Shown: piece by piece, positions 54,209-63,068 of the stretch
Numbering within the stretch: position 1 is the stretch's first letter
Layout: every line of letters begins with the position of its first letter
NCBI RefSeq assembly: GCF_014650715.1
Contig: NZ_BMVM01000003.1
Location: forward strand, 186,001-250,000
Direction: 5' to 3'
DNA length: 64,000 nucleotides
Source of the DNA: Streptomyces bluensis
GTDB lineage: Bacteria; Actinomycetota; Actinomycetes; Streptomycetales; Streptomycetaceae
Position numbers and translations under genes: made by a program
Notes under the pieces: model-generated
Database searches by the model: none
What the model was told of the DNA's origin: nothing
The model's input: only the letters and a program-made list of their open reading frames with translations

Positions 54209-55312
54209 ATGGACGGAATCGATGTTGCGAACGGAGTGGTGGGCGCCCTGCTCGGCATGGTCTGCGCCGTGCTGTTCCAACAGCCGTTGCAGGACGCCTG
54301 GTACCGGCTGCGCAAGCGCTCCACGACCGCGATTCGCATCATGCGACGGCAGGAGGAATCGGGGCCCGCCTGGCAGACGTTCTCGCTCGGGCCGCTGCGG
54401 ACTTCCGCGTTGATCGTCGAAGGCGACGGGTCGTCTCCGGTGTCTGCGGACGCCATCACCGTCCAGGTGCTCGACGAAGAGGTGGTTCTGCCACGGGACA
54501 TGGCCGACTGGCGGGACGAAATCGCCGAAGAGGCCGAGCGATTGCAGGCGGAGGGACGCACGCCCCTGTGGAACGGTCCGCGCTACGCCGTCGAGTCCTT
54601 CGACATCTCCCGTAGCCCTCTCGACGAGAAGCCCGAGATCCACCTGAGGCTGCGCCCTACCGACTACTACACGTTCCTTGCCGCTCAGCAACTGGACCGC
54701 AGGCTCTCCGACGGCACCACGCCCCGGTCCCGCTATCTGAATCCCGATGACCCACTGGCGGCTCCGTCCTTTCTCCAGTGCAGTTTCGCCGTCAACGTCG
54801 CCGTGGTGACCGCCGACGACATGCTCGTCGTGAGCCAACGGAGCAACCGGGTACGCATGGCACCAGGCGTCTGGAACTCCTCCGTCAACGAGGGTCTTTC
54901 GAGGCACATCGATTCCTCGGGGAGGAGCGCACCGGACCTGCACGCGGTGGCCCGACGCGGGATGCGGGAGGAACTGTCCCTGGAGCCCCACGAATACTCT
55001 CTCGATCTCCTGGCGTTCGTCCTGGACATAGACAAGCGCCACTGGAGTGGTCACTTCTACGCCAGGCTGAAGGACGTCTCAAGCGCGGGTCTTCAAGAGC
55101 GCATGAGCCGGGGTGTCGCCGATCGCTGGGAACACCACACCCTCGACTACGTTCCCTTCCGGCCGACAACGGTGGTCAAGTACATGGTGCGGACCAACCG
55201 CATCCACCGCTGGGCACCATTGGCGCCGTCCCTCTTCCATCTCTCCCTCGTGCACGTATACGGCCGTACGCTTGTCGAGCGCGTGGAGGCACAGGTCCTG
55301 CGCCGCCTGTGA
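54209..55312 (+). CDS. Membrane-anchored Nudix-like protein
   Basis: 367 residues. A membrane segment at about 8-24 (NGVVGALLGMVCAVLFQQP) precedes a basic patch and a beta-rich middle. Residues about 190-340 look like a Nudix fold (FLQCSFAVNVAVVTADDMLV, GVWNSSVNEGLSRHIDSSGR). The Nudix box is degenerate: RGMREELSL keeps the two catalytic-type glutamates E254 and E255, but the first box Glu, the next Glu and the Gly are replaced. Nudix enzymes hydrolyse nucleoside diphosphate derivatives; this one may be a membrane-bound sensor or an altered enzyme. Assignment moderate. Confidence 0.6.
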   Translation: MDGIDVANGVVGALLGMVCAVLFQQPLQDAWYRLRKRSTTAIRIMRRQEESGPAWQTFSLGPLRTSALIVEGDGSSPVSADAITVQVLDEEVVLPRDMADWRDEIAEEAERLQAEGRTPLWNGPRYAVESFDISRSPLDEKPEIHLRLRPTDYYTFLAAQQLDRRLSDGTTPRSRYLNPDDPLAAPSFLQCSFAVNVAVVTADDMLVVSQRSNRVRMAPGVWNSSVNEGLSRHIDSSGRSAPDLHAVARRGMREELSLEPHEYSLDLLAFVLDIDKRHWSGHFYARLKDVSSAGLQERMSRGVADRWEHHTLDYVPFRPTTVVKYMVRTNRIHRWAPLAPSLFHLSLVHVYGRTLVERVEAQVLRRL

Positions 55313-55394
55313 GAGCTGCGATGCATGAGCCGCACCGGGCTAGCAGTCGAAAATCGATGGTCCATGGGAGTCGTTCGGCCCCACCCTGTACGCC

Positions 55395-55988
55395 ATGGAA
55401 GAACCACAACGCAGGATCCGCGCGCTCCACACGGAGTCCACGATCACCGTCTACCAGGCGTACGCGCCGGAGATCGGCATACCTGCGGTTGGCAGGGGCC
55501 GTTTCCCCGCCGCGTGGAAGCGGGACCGCATGACATGGATCAAGCCGTCGTTCCTGTGGATGATGTACCGCTGTGGCTGGGGCGCGAAGGCGGGGCAGGA
55601 GACCGTCCTCGCTGTGGAGATCCGTCGCGACGGCTTCGAGTGGGCGCTGCGCCACGCGTGTCTGTCGAGCTACGCCCGAGCGATACATCCCGACCGAGCC
55701 GCCTGGCAGCGGCAGTTGAAGCGTGCGCCCACTCGCGTCCAGTGGGACCCCGAACGGGACCTGCACCTGGAGCCCCTGCCGTACCGGTCCCTGCAACTCG
55801 GTCTCTCCGGTGAGGCCGCACGACGCTACGCGGACGAGTGGACGGTCGCCATCCGCGACGTGACCCCACTCGCCCACGAGATCCACGCCCTCGTCAGCGG
55901 TGGCGACTTGGACTCCGCCGCCCGGCTCCTGCCCCGGGAACGCCCCTATCCCGTTGGAGACGAACTCCTTGCCCACCTGCGGGGATGA
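55395..55988 (+). CDS. DUF4291 protein
   Basis: 197 residues with the family signature RRIRALHTESTITVYQAYAP, then GRFPAAWKRDRMTWIKPSFL, WMMYRCGWGAK and the late LPYRSLQLGLSGEAARRYAD. DUF4291 has no settled function; the strongly conserved Tyr, Arg, Trp and Lys residues suggest an enzyme. No signal peptide. It follows the Nudix-like gene by 82 bases on the same strand and converges with the phosphotransferase gene at the hairpin at 56028. Confidence 0.9.
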   Translation: MEEPQRRIRALHTESTITVYQAYAPEIGIPAVGRGRFPAAWKRDRMTWIKPSFLWMMYRCGWGAKAGQETVLAVEIRRDGFEWALRHACLSSYARAIHPDRAAWQRQLKRAPTRVQWDPERDLHLEPLPYRSLQLGLSGEAARRYADEWTVAIRDVTPLAHEIHALVSGGDLDSAARLLPRERPYPVGDELLAHLRG

Positions 55989-56027
55989 CGGGCACGTTCG
56001 TCAGCGAACGGCCGTAGAAGATCAGTG

Positions 56028-56041
56028 GCCCTTTCAAGGGC
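56028..56041. terminator. Small hairpin between convergent genes
   Basis: GCCCTT-TC-AAGGGC, within a GC-rich stretch (GGCC on both flanks extends pairing imperfectly), lies between the DUF4291 gene (+) and the phosphotransferase gene (-). Confidence 0.55.
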
Positions 56042-56058
56042 GGGGCCGTTGCCCTCTG

Positions 56059-57045
56059 CTACAGCACGAGTGCCAGGGCTTCCTTCAGGTTGTGCTCGGC
56101 GATCTCGTGCATGAAAGCCCGGTCGGGGTAGTCACCGTCAAGCAGGCGCAACGGGCCGACGACCAGGGACAGGCGCATCGCGAGCCGGTAGAGGGCCAGC
56201 CGCTGCGGGTCGAGGCCGGGCCGGGACAGGACGGGGTAGCGCTTTCCGAAGCGGAGCTGCAGGAAGACATGCTCCCACTCGATGTCGAAGTGCATGAGGC
56301 CCTCGATGTCGATCAGCACCGGATGGCCGTCGCCGTCGACCAGGACGTGGTCGGGGCCCAGTTCCCCGTGGATCAATCCGTACTCGGCACGCGGGGTGAC
56401 CAGTGCGGCCAAGCCGTGGAGACGGTCGCGCAAGTGACCGTCTGCTGCGGCGATCCTGCGGTCTCTGCCCGCGGCCTCTTCGAGATCGCGCAACGCCCGG
56501 TCGAGAACCAGTTGCTCGCAGGAGACTCCGCTGGCTGTGCCGCCCTGCTCCAGGAGATCGACCCGGCCGTAGTTCGGGGCGAGGTGTCGGTGCATGACGT
56601 CCACCGTCGCGGCCAGGTCGTCCACGGCCGCATTCGCGCGGGCGGGATCGCTCTCAAAAAGTGCTTCGAGAGTGCCCGCGGAGATGTCCTCGACCACGGC
56701 CACGTCCGCCGGGTAGCGGCGCCGGCTGGTGTCCGCCAGGAGAACCCGCGGAACCCTTACACCCAGGCTGTCCAGAGTCCGCTGGGCGGTAAGGAACGAT
56801 GCCAGACCTGAGGCGGGTGCGAACGGGTCCCTGGTATCGATTCCGTTGTGGCCCGGCCAGAAGTTCTCCTCTTCGGCCCAGCTGTAGACGATCACACTCG
56901 TCATCGGGGCTCCGTCGACTCGAACGCGGTACACCCCCTTCTTGCTGCCCCCGCGCAACCGGTCCACCGCGACCGCACGGCAGCCCGATCCCAGCACGTC
57001 ACGCACCAGCCCCGACAGGTCATCGATCTCCGCAAGTTTCCGCAT
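56059..57045 (-). CDS. APH-fold phosphotransferase-like protein
   Basis: 328 residues of the aminoglycoside phosphotransferase/choline kinase fold: an N-lobe with RLRGGSKKGVYRVRVDG and VIVYSWAEEENFW, and a C-lobe with YGLIHGELGPDHVLVDGDGH and IDIEG. The usual catalytic HGD....N is H226-G-E228....H233 here, while the metal-binding D246-x-E248 is kept. It may be a phosphotransferase with altered chemistry or a pseudokinase; drug resistance cannot be claimed. Confidence 0.8.
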   Translation of the reverse strand: MRKLAEIDDLSGLVRDVLGSGCRAVAVDRLRGGSKKGVYRVRVDGAPMTSVIVYSWAEEENFWPGHNGIDTRDPFAPASGLASFLTAQRTLDSLGVRVPRVLLADTSRRRYPADVAVVEDISAGTLEALFESDPARANAAVDDLAATVDVMHRHLAPNYGRVDLLEQGGTASGVSCEQLVLDRALRDLEEAAGRDRRIAAADGHLRDRLHGLAALVTPRAEYGLIHGELGPDHVLVDGDGHPVLIDIEGLMHFDIEWEHVFLQLRFGKRYPVLSRPGLDPQRLALYRLAMRLSLVVGPLRLLDGDYPDRAFMHEIAEHNLKEALALVL

Positions 57046-57102
57046 CGGCAGAAGCTATCGAACGGAGCGCTCGTGCACGGAGTGAAAAATGTGCGACACC
57101 TG

Positions 57103-57708
57103 TCAACCGACCCGGAAGATCCGGTTCAGGTGAAGATTCAGGATCGCGGTTGCGGACTCCGGGCTGCGCTGGCCGACGAGGATGCTGGTGCCGAGTCCGG
57201 CTGACATGGCGAGCAGGCTGACTGCTTCGTCTCTCGCATCGATTCCGGGCCCGGTGAGATCGGCCTCCTGTGCCTGCCGGAGGAGTCCGGTGAGGGTGTC
57301 CTCGGCGGCATCAGGGTTCGCGATGAAGGGCTGGGCGGCGAGGGCCTCGTCGGTCACGGACAGGACGGCGTACGAGGTGTAGAGGAAGTGGAACGTGCGG
57401 CTTTCGTCATCGGTCGGCAGTGCCGCCATCAAAAGCGCCTCGATCACGGCGCGTGGGCCCGGACTGCTCCCGGCGGCCCGAACCCGGGCGGCGACCCGCT
57501 CTCCGAACCTCTCCGTCAGATGCTGCAGCCCGAAGAGCAACAGCTTCTCCTTGGTCTCGAAGTAGTACTGGACCAGCCGTAGTGACACGCCGGCCTCCGC
57601 TGCCACATCGCGCATCCCCACGGCGTGCAGCCCGCGCCGCGCCGCGACCCTGACGAGCGCCTCGGCGATCTCGGTTCGTCGTTGTGCGTGGTCCACGCGC
57701 TTCGGCAT
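57103..57708 (-). CDS. TetR-family regulator
   Basis: 201 residues from the ATG at 57708 (MPKRVDHAQRRTEIAEALVR); a longer frame to 57771 would run into the operator. The helix-turn-helix (GMRDVAAEAGVSLRLVQYYFETKEKLL) is complete. It is divergent from the alpha/beta hydrolase gene, with the long palindrome at 57755-57792 between them, and very likely represses both genes through it. The C-terminal ligand domain is of the common TetR_C_6-like type. Confidence 0.92.
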   Translation of the reverse strand: MPKRVDHAQRRTEIAEALVRVAARRGLHAVGMRDVAAEAGVSLRLVQYYFETKEKLLLFGLQHLTERFGERVAARVRAAGSSPGPRAVIEALLMAALPTDDESRTFHFLYTSYAVLSVTDEALAAQPFIANPDAAEDTLTGLLRQAQEADLTGPGIDARDEAVSLLAMSAGLGTSILVGQRSPESATAILNLHLNRIFRVG

Positions 57709-57754
57709 CGGTTGCGCCTCTCGTCCGTCCGCGCCGGTTGCTCGGCCGTTTTCA

Positions 57755-57792
57755 TGATACGACCGTACCATTTTTATGGTACGGTCGTATCA
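57755..57792. promoter_or_regulatory. Long palindromic operator of the TetR/hydrolase pair
   Basis: TGATACGACCGTACCAT (57755-57771) and its exact reverse complement (57776-57792) flank a TTTT spacer. Each 17-bp arm also holds a small dyad TACG-AC-CGTA, so two regulator dimers could bind side by side. It sits 33 bases before the hydrolase GTG and 46 bases before the TetR ATG, overlapping both likely promoters. Confidence 0.85.
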
Positions 57793-57825
57793 CAATCGCG
57801 TTGTTGCCTCTGGAGGTGGCCTTCC

Positions 57826-58743
57826 GTGCCCGAGACCACGACCCGCGAACGCGTCCGGCCCGACGTGGGGCGGTATGTGAGCGACGCCCTTCGTGAGCGT
57901 TACTTCTCCGCGTGCGACGCCGTCTACGCCATGGGTGCGTCGACTGTCGCGGAGGAGGACGTGGAGACCAGCTTCGGGACGACGCACGTCTACCGGTACG
58001 GCCCGGGCGACCCGGCCGACGCCTCCCGCACCCCGGTGGTCCTGGTGCATGGCGCCGGCAGCTGCTCCGCGATGTGGTACCCGAACACTCCGGCACTCAG
58101 CGCCGAGCGCCCCGTCTACGCGATCGACACACCAGGTGACCCCGGCCGCAGTGATCAGCGTGAACCCATTCACCAGCCCGACCGTGCCGCCCAGTGGCTG
58201 GACGAGACACTCGCCGGACTCGGCCTCGACCGCGTCCACCTGGTCGGTTCCTCCTACGGAGGATGGCTCGCCCTGAATCAGGCACACCGCAGGCCCGCAC
58301 GCCTCGCCTCGGTGACCCTGCTCGACCCCGGCGGCCTTGAGAAGGTCGGCCTGCGTTTCTTCGCCTGGATATTCGTCAGCCTCTTCGCGACCTTCGCGCC
58401 CAAGGCGCTACGCCCTCGACTGGCGGCCTGGCTGGAGCAGCCCGTCCTCGTCGTGCCACAGCTGCGCGCGATGATCAGAGCGGGCGTCCGCGCCTACCGC
58501 ATTCGCCGTCCGGCTCCACTGCCTCTGTCGGAGGAGGAACTGTCCACCATCCGCACCCCGCTCTATCTGGTGCTCGGCAAGCGAAGCCTTCTCGTGCATC
58601 CGATGCGGCAAGTGGAGCGCGTCCCGCGGCTGATACGGGGCGCCCGGGCCGAGATTGTCTCGAACACCGGTCACGGACCGCAGATCGACCACGCGGACGA
58701 GGTCAACCGCCGGATGCTGGGTTTCATGGACTCGATCGACTGA
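57826..58743 (+). CDS. Alpha/beta hydrolase
   Basis: 305 residues from the GTG at 57826 with GGAGG 9 bases upstream. Features are the oxyanion loop VVLVHGAGSCSAMWYPN, the DTPGDPGRSD loop, the nucleophile S143 in GSSYGGWLAL and the histidine in NTGHGPQIDHADEV. At the usual position of the acid (normally a GxxD after a strand) it has VLGKRSLLV, so the third triad member is not obvious. Divergent from and probably repressed by the TetR protein; that protein's ligand may be the substrate. Confidence 0.88.
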   Translation: MPETTTRERVRPDVGRYVSDALRERYFSACDAVYAMGASTVAEEDVETSFGTTHVYRYGPGDPADASRTPVVLVHGAGSCSAMWYPNTPALSAERPVYAIDTPGDPGRSDQREPIHQPDRAAQWLDETLAGLGLDRVHLVGSSYGGWLALNQAHRRPARLASVTLLDPGGLEKVGLRFFAWIFVSLFATFAPKALRPRLAAWLEQPVLVVPQLRAMIRAGVRAYRIRRPAPLPLSEEELSTIRTPLYLVLGKRSLLVHPMRQVERVPRLIRGARAEIVSNTGHGPQIDHADEVNRRMLGFMDSID

Positions 58744-58796
58744 CGGACGCGCACCCGGGCGGGCCCCAGCCGCCGCCTGTGGGGATGACGCGTGCA

Positions 58797-58825
58797 TTGA
58801 CATGTTCACGGTACATCCTTATGGT
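58797..58825 (+). promoter_or_regulatory. Strong vegetative-type promoter
   Basis: TTGACA (58797-58802), 17 bases, then TATGGT (58820-58825). It fits the HrdB-type consensus well and lies 58 bases before the ATG of the alginate-lyase-like gene. The -10 runs into a GGTCCGGACC palindrome (58823-58832), a possible operator. Confidence 0.75.
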
Positions 58826-58882
58826 CCGGACCAACCTTTCCGCATTCGGAACTGCGTTCCCATTCGTGAATGAGGTCATCGG

Positions 58883-60073
58883 ATGGCACGAACCAGAACC
58901 GCACTGCTCACTGTTCTGGCCCTGCTGGCCGGCCTGCTGAGTCTTCAGTTCTCCGGACCGGCCCCACGGGCCACGGCCGCACCGGCGGCCTTCACTCACC
59001 CCGGTGTGCTGGTCAGCCGGGCCCAACTCGACTTCGCCCGCTCGAAGGTGCAGGCCGGTCAACAGCCGTGGAAGGCCGCGTACGACGGCATGATGGCGAG
59101 TTCGTACGCCTCGTTGTCGCGTACGGCCAAGCCGCGGGCCGTAGTGGAGTGCGGCTCGTCGTCCAACCCCAACTACGGCTGCACCGACGAGCGTCAGGAC
59201 GCCATAGCGGCCTACACCACCGCGCTCGCCTGGTACTTCACCCGGGACAGCAGGTACGCCAAGAAGTCGATCGAGATCATGGACGCCTGGTCCGGGACCA
59301 TCACGGATCACACCAACAGCAACGCCCCCCTGCAGACCGGCTGGTCCGGGGCGACCTGGCCGCGCGCCGCCGAGATCATCAAGTACACCTACGACGGCGG
59401 CTGGCCGGGCGCCGGGCGCTTCGCGACCATGCTTCGCACCGTGTACCTCCCCGAGGTCGTCAACGGCGCGGCGACCAAGAACGGCAACTGGGAACTGGTC
59501 ATGACCGAGGCGGCCATCGGCATCTCGGTCTTCATCGAGGACCGCACCAGCTACGACAAGGCGGTCAGCACCTTCCTCGCCCGCGTCCCCGCGTACGTCT
59601 ACCTGACCAGTGACGGCGACCTGCCCAAGCCGCCCGCGGGCAGCAGCATCGACACCAGCGCCGAGATCATCAAGTACTGGCAGGGCCAGAGCACCTTCAC
59701 CGACGGCCTCGCCCAGGAGACCTGCCGCGACTTCGGGCACACCGGATGGGGCATCGCCTCCATCGCGGACATCGCGGAAACCAGCCGCATCCAGGGCCAG
59801 GACCTCTATCCGAAGGTCCAGGACCGGCTGCGCCAGGCACTGGGCTTCCACACCTCCTACGAGAACGGCGCCGCCGTGCCGTCCTGGCTGTGCGGCGGCT
59901 CGGTCAACACGGGCCTCGCCCGGGTCACCGAGGTCGGCTTCAACGCGCTCCACAACCGCCTCGGTATCAGCATGTCCAACACCCAGAAGTACACGGAGGC
60001 ACACCGGCCCTCCGGCACGGACAACTACTTCAACGCCTGGACGACCCTCACACACGCCGACAACCCCAACTGA
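58883..60073 (+). CDS. Secreted alginate-lyase-family protein
   Basis: 396 residues. A signal peptide (RTALLTVLALLAGLLSLQFS, ending at about TAAPAA) precedes an all-helical (alpha/alpha) domain of the alginate lyase PF05426 type: FTHPGVLVSRAQLDFARSKV, TALAWYFTRDSRYAKKSIEI, NGNWELVMTEAAIGISVF, and ETCRDFGHTGWGIASIADIA, the Arg/His-bearing motif. It probably cleaves a uronate-containing polysaccharide outside the cell; alginate as substrate is not proven. Confidence 0.88.
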   Translation: MARTRTALLTVLALLAGLLSLQFSGPAPRATAAPAAFTHPGVLVSRAQLDFARSKVQAGQQPWKAAYDGMMASSYASLSRTAKPRAVVECGSSSNPNYGCTDERQDAIAAYTTALAWYFTRDSRYAKKSIEIMDAWSGTITDHTNSNAPLQTGWSGATWPRAAEIIKYTYDGGWPGAGRFATMLRTVYLPEVVNGAATKNGNWELVMTEAAIGISVFIEDRTSYDKAVSTFLARVPAYVYLTSDGDLPKPPAGSSIDTSAEIIKYWQGQSTFTDGLAQETCRDFGHTGWGIASIADIAETSRIQGQDLYPKVQDRLRQALGFHTSYENGAAVPSWLCGGSVNTGLARVTEVGFNALHNRLGISMSNTQKYTEAHRPSGTDNYFNAWTTLTHADNPN

Positions 60074-60227
60074 CCGTCACCCGAGGAGGCACCCCCGGGG
60101 CGGCCCTCACTCGCCTACGAGTGCCCGAGCGGCACGCCGTGCTCGGGACGGCGTTGCGGGGGCCGTAAATGAGTGCTTCTCCTGCATGTGATGGGGTGAT
60201 GGGTGGCTCGGGGCAGGTCCCGCGAGG

Positions 60228-61841
60228 TCAGCGGGCGGCGACGTGGTCCGCGGCTCCGGTCTCCCGGGCTGCCTCGTCGTCGGGCTGGAGGGGTGCGGTG
60301 TTCTCCGGGCCGCGCAGGGCGACGTGGACGAGCAGTGCGGCCATGACGGCGGCGCCGATCCACATGGCCTGCCGCCAGCCGTCGACGAAGGACTGCTGTG
60401 CGGCGTGGATCAGGGCCTGGGCGTGGCTGCCGGTCTCGGGTGCGACCTCGATGGCGTTGGCGATGCCTTCGCGTGCGGTGTCCGCGGCGCCCGTGGGGAT
60501 GCCGTCGAGCTTGCTGTCGATGGCGCTGCGGTAGCCGTTGGCCAGGAGCGCGCCGAGCATGGCGACGCCGAGGGCGGTGCCGAACTCGCGGGTGACGTCG
60601 TTGAGCGCGGAGGCGACACCCTGTTTGGCGCGGGGCAGGGAGCTGGTGATGGCCTCGGTGGAGGGTGTCATCGACAGACCCATGCCGATGCCCATGGCGA
60701 GCATGCCGGCGAGGATGGACAGGTAGCCGTCGTCGACGGACACGAACAGGGCCATCAGGGCCAGGCCGAGCGTGGCCAGGGTGACGCCCACGGTCATGGT
60801 GGAGCGGGCGCCGATCTTGGCGGCCATCTTGGGGGCCAGGCCGGAGGTCATCATCATGACGACGGCCATGGGCATCATCGCCACGGTGGACAGCAGACCG
60901 GACCAGCCGAGTACGGCCTGGAAGAACGGGAAGAGGACAACGGCGATACCGGCCTGGACGCCGAAGACGACGAGCAGGGTGATGGAGCCGTCGGCCAGGC
61001 CGCGCTCGCGGAAGACGCGTACGTCCAGCAGCGAGGCATCGCGGCGGTGCAGTTCCCAGGCCACGAAGGTGATGGCGGCGATGACGCCGACGGCCAGGCT
61101 GAACAGGGTGATCGGGGCGCTCCAGCCGCGTTCGGGGCCTTCTTGCAGGACGAAGATGAGACCGGTCACGGCGACGGTGGAGACCAGCGCGCCGATGGTG
61201 TCGAAGGAATGGGTGGAGCGTTCGCGGGAGTTGGGCACGGACTTCAGCGTCATCACCAGCGCGATGACCACCAGGACCACGGGCAGCACGAACAGCCACC
61301 GCCAGTCGGCGACATCGACCAGCAGGGCGGAGAGGAACATGCCCAGGATGCCGCCGCCTCCGGCGACGCCGGTCCACACACCGATGGCCTTGCCTCGTTC
61401 CTCCTCGGGGAAGGTGGAGGTGATGACGGCCAGCGTGATCGGCATGATCATCGCGGCGCTGATTCCGGCGGCCACGCGGGCGGCGATCATGACCCCCGCC
61501 GACGGGGCGAGGCCCGCGACGACGCTGGCGGCACCGAAGACGATCAGTCCGGTGACCAGCATGGGCTTGCGGCCCAGACGGTCACCGATCGCGCCGAGCG
61601 GCAGCAGCAGCGCAGCCAGGGCCAACGTGTAGATATTGATGATCCACAGGACAGTGGTCTGCGAGGCTCCGAACTCGACGGCCATGTGGGTCTGGGCGAC
61701 GTTCAGCCCGGACACCGAGGCGATGACAGCCATCAGCGCGATCGAGACGGTGGCCAGGATCGCGCGCAGCTGACGCGCATCCGGTGTACCCCCGCCGCCG
61801 GTCGGCGCGGTTGCCGCCTGAGGAGGCTGATTGGTACTCAT
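60228..61841 (-). CDS. DHA2-family MFS transporter
   Basis: 537 residues from the ATG at 61841 with AAGGAAA upstream. About 14 membrane segments; QTTVLWIINIYTLALAALLL, GAIGDRLGRKPMLVTGLIVF (motif A), RVAAGISAAMIMPITLAVIT and KQGVASALNDVTREFGTALG are typical of drug or metabolite exporters. It follows the FAD oxidoreductase gene by 137 bases on the same strand and probably exports a compound handled by that enzyme. It is a different protein from the exporter at 37030. Confidence 0.92.
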   Translation of the reverse strand: MSTNQPPQAATAPTGGGGTPDARQLRAILATVSIALMAVIASVSGLNVAQTHMAVEFGASQTTVLWIINIYTLALAALLLPLGAIGDRLGRKPMLVTGLIVFGAASVVAGLAPSAGVMIAARVAAGISAAMIMPITLAVITSTFPEEERGKAIGVWTGVAGGGGILGMFLSALLVDVADWRWLFVLPVVLVVIALVMTLKSVPNSRERSTHSFDTIGALVSTVAVTGLIFVLQEGPERGWSAPITLFSLAVGVIAAITFVAWELHRRDASLLDVRVFRERGLADGSITLLVVFGVQAGIAVVLFPFFQAVLGWSGLLSTVAMMPMAVVMMMTSGLAPKMAAKIGARSTMTVGVTLATLGLALMALFVSVDDGYLSILAGMLAMGIGMGLSMTPSTEAITSSLPRAKQGVASALNDVTREFGTALGVAMLGALLANGYRSAIDSKLDGIPTGAADTAREGIANAIEVAPETGSHAQALIHAAQQSFVDGWRQAMWIGAAVMAALLVHVALRGPENTAPLQPDDEAARETGAADHVAAR

Positions 61842-61978
61842 GGTTTCCTTCCCACAAGGGCATGCGGAATCAGCGCCGGGACAGGACCGGTCGCCAGGTT
61901 GGTGAGATGGGGACCTGCTCACCACGCGGACCGCTGGACGGCGGCCCGCGCGGTGGTTCAGCAGCGGCGCTCAGGGCG

Positions 61979-62986
61979 TCAGCCGGTGGTCTTCTGTGCG
62001 GCGGCGAGTGCCGCGTCGGTGTCCGCGGTGGCCAGCAGGGCGTTGATATGGGAACCGGCCAGGGCTCCGGCTGCGGCGGAGGCGCCGACCTGGGCAGTGA
62101 GGTCGGTGGCGTTGCCGGCCACCCACACGCCCGGGATCTCGGTGGTGCCGGCCACGGCGGAGGCGAAGCGGCGGCCCATGTTGTGGGGCAGGTCCTCCAT
62201 GGGCAGCTTCAGGCCGTCCAGGCCCTCGGTGCGGGCCTGCATCTGCGTGGCGACAGCCAGGACCCGCCGCTCCACGAAGGTGTAGTCGGTCAGGCGGACG
62301 CCTGAGAGGGTGCCGTCGTCGTCGTTGACGACTTCCTTGACGTCGGTCTCGATGATGCGGATGTTGCGGGCGGCGAAGCGGGCGCGGGTGTCCGTGTCCA
62401 GTTCGGTGCCGCGGGTGAAGTAGACGAGGTCGTCCGTCAGCTGGCGGAACAGCCAGGCGTGATGGACGGAGGCCGGGCCGGTGGCGAGGATGCCGATGGG
62501 CTCATCGCGCACCTCATAGCCGTGGCAGTAGGGGCAGTGCACCACGTTGCGGCCCCAGTGCCGGGCCAGGCCGGGCACCTCGGGCAGCACGTCGCGCAGG
62601 CCGGTGGCCACCAGTACCCGGCGCGCCGTCAGCGTGCGCCCGTCGGCCAGGGTGATGGCGAACCGCAGGTCACCGTCCGTTGAGGGGGCGGCGGGTTCGG
62701 CCGTGGCCACTTCCTCGAAGACGATCTGGCCGCCGTACTCGCGTACCTGCCGGCGTCCGCGCTTGAGGATCTCGGGGGGCGGGGTACCGTCGAGGACGAT
62801 GAAGCCGTGCATGGCCGATGCGGGGGCGTTGCGCGGGGTGCCGCTATCGATCACGACGACCGAGCGGCGGGAGCGGGCCAGCATCAGCGCGCCGTTCAGA
62901 CCCGCGGCGCCGCCGCCGATCACCACCACGTCCACGGTCTCGGTGGGCAGTGCGTCGCTGTCGTAGTGGGGAGTCTGCGCAGACAT
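61979..62986 (-). CDS. Thioredoxin-reductase-like FAD oxidoreductase
   Basis: 335 residues. FAD-binding VDVVVIGGGAAGLNGALMLA, the NAD(P) domain region IGILATGPASVHHAWLF and the C-terminal FAD motif GVWVAGNATDLTAQV are present. HCPYCHGYE gives a CxxC pair like the redox-active cysteines of thioredoxin reductase, though this group often oxidises other substrates. The ATG at 62986 has AAGGGCG upstream. It is divergent from the XRE-cupin regulator gene across an operator-rich 82-base gap. Confidence 0.9.
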   Translation of the reverse strand: MSAQTPHYDSDALPTETVDVVVIGGGAAGLNGALMLARSRRSVVVIDSGTPRNAPASAMHGFIVLDGTPPPEILKRGRRQVREYGGQIVFEEVATAEPAAPSTDGDLRFAITLADGRTLTARRVLVATGLRDVLPEVPGLARHWGRNVVHCPYCHGYEVRDEPIGILATGPASVHHAWLFRQLTDDLVYFTRGTELDTDTRARFAARNIRIIETDVKEVVNDDDGTLSGVRLTDYTFVERRVLAVATQMQARTEGLDGLKLPMEDLPHNMGRRFASAVAGTTEIPGVWVAGNATDLTAQVGASAAAGALAGSHINALLATADTDAALAAAQKTTG

Positions 62987-63048
62987 GTCGCGCCCTTTCG
63001 GTGTACCTGGCCCCCGTGCCGGGCCATCTGTATTCGACGCTAAGCCTG

Positions 63049-63061
63049 CGTTGCATCAACG
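63049..63061. promoter_or_regulatory. 13-bp palindrome in the divergent promoter
   Basis: CGTTG-CAT-CAACG lies between the FAD oxidoreductase and XRE-cupin genes, eight bases before the regulator ATG. It differs from the TTGC...GCAA sites nearby and may be a core promoter or second operator. Confidence 0.45.
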
Positions 63062-63068
63062 GCATACC

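Noticed and set aside
56059..57045. Aminoglycoside resistance gene
   Set aside because: Only the general fold matches; the catalytic HGD and N positions differ and no resistance-gene family is recognised.
60243..62285. 680-residue plus-strand frame opposite the MFS and FAD genes
   Set aside because: Low-complexity Gly/Asp/His product antisense to two well-recognised genes; an artefact of high GC codons.
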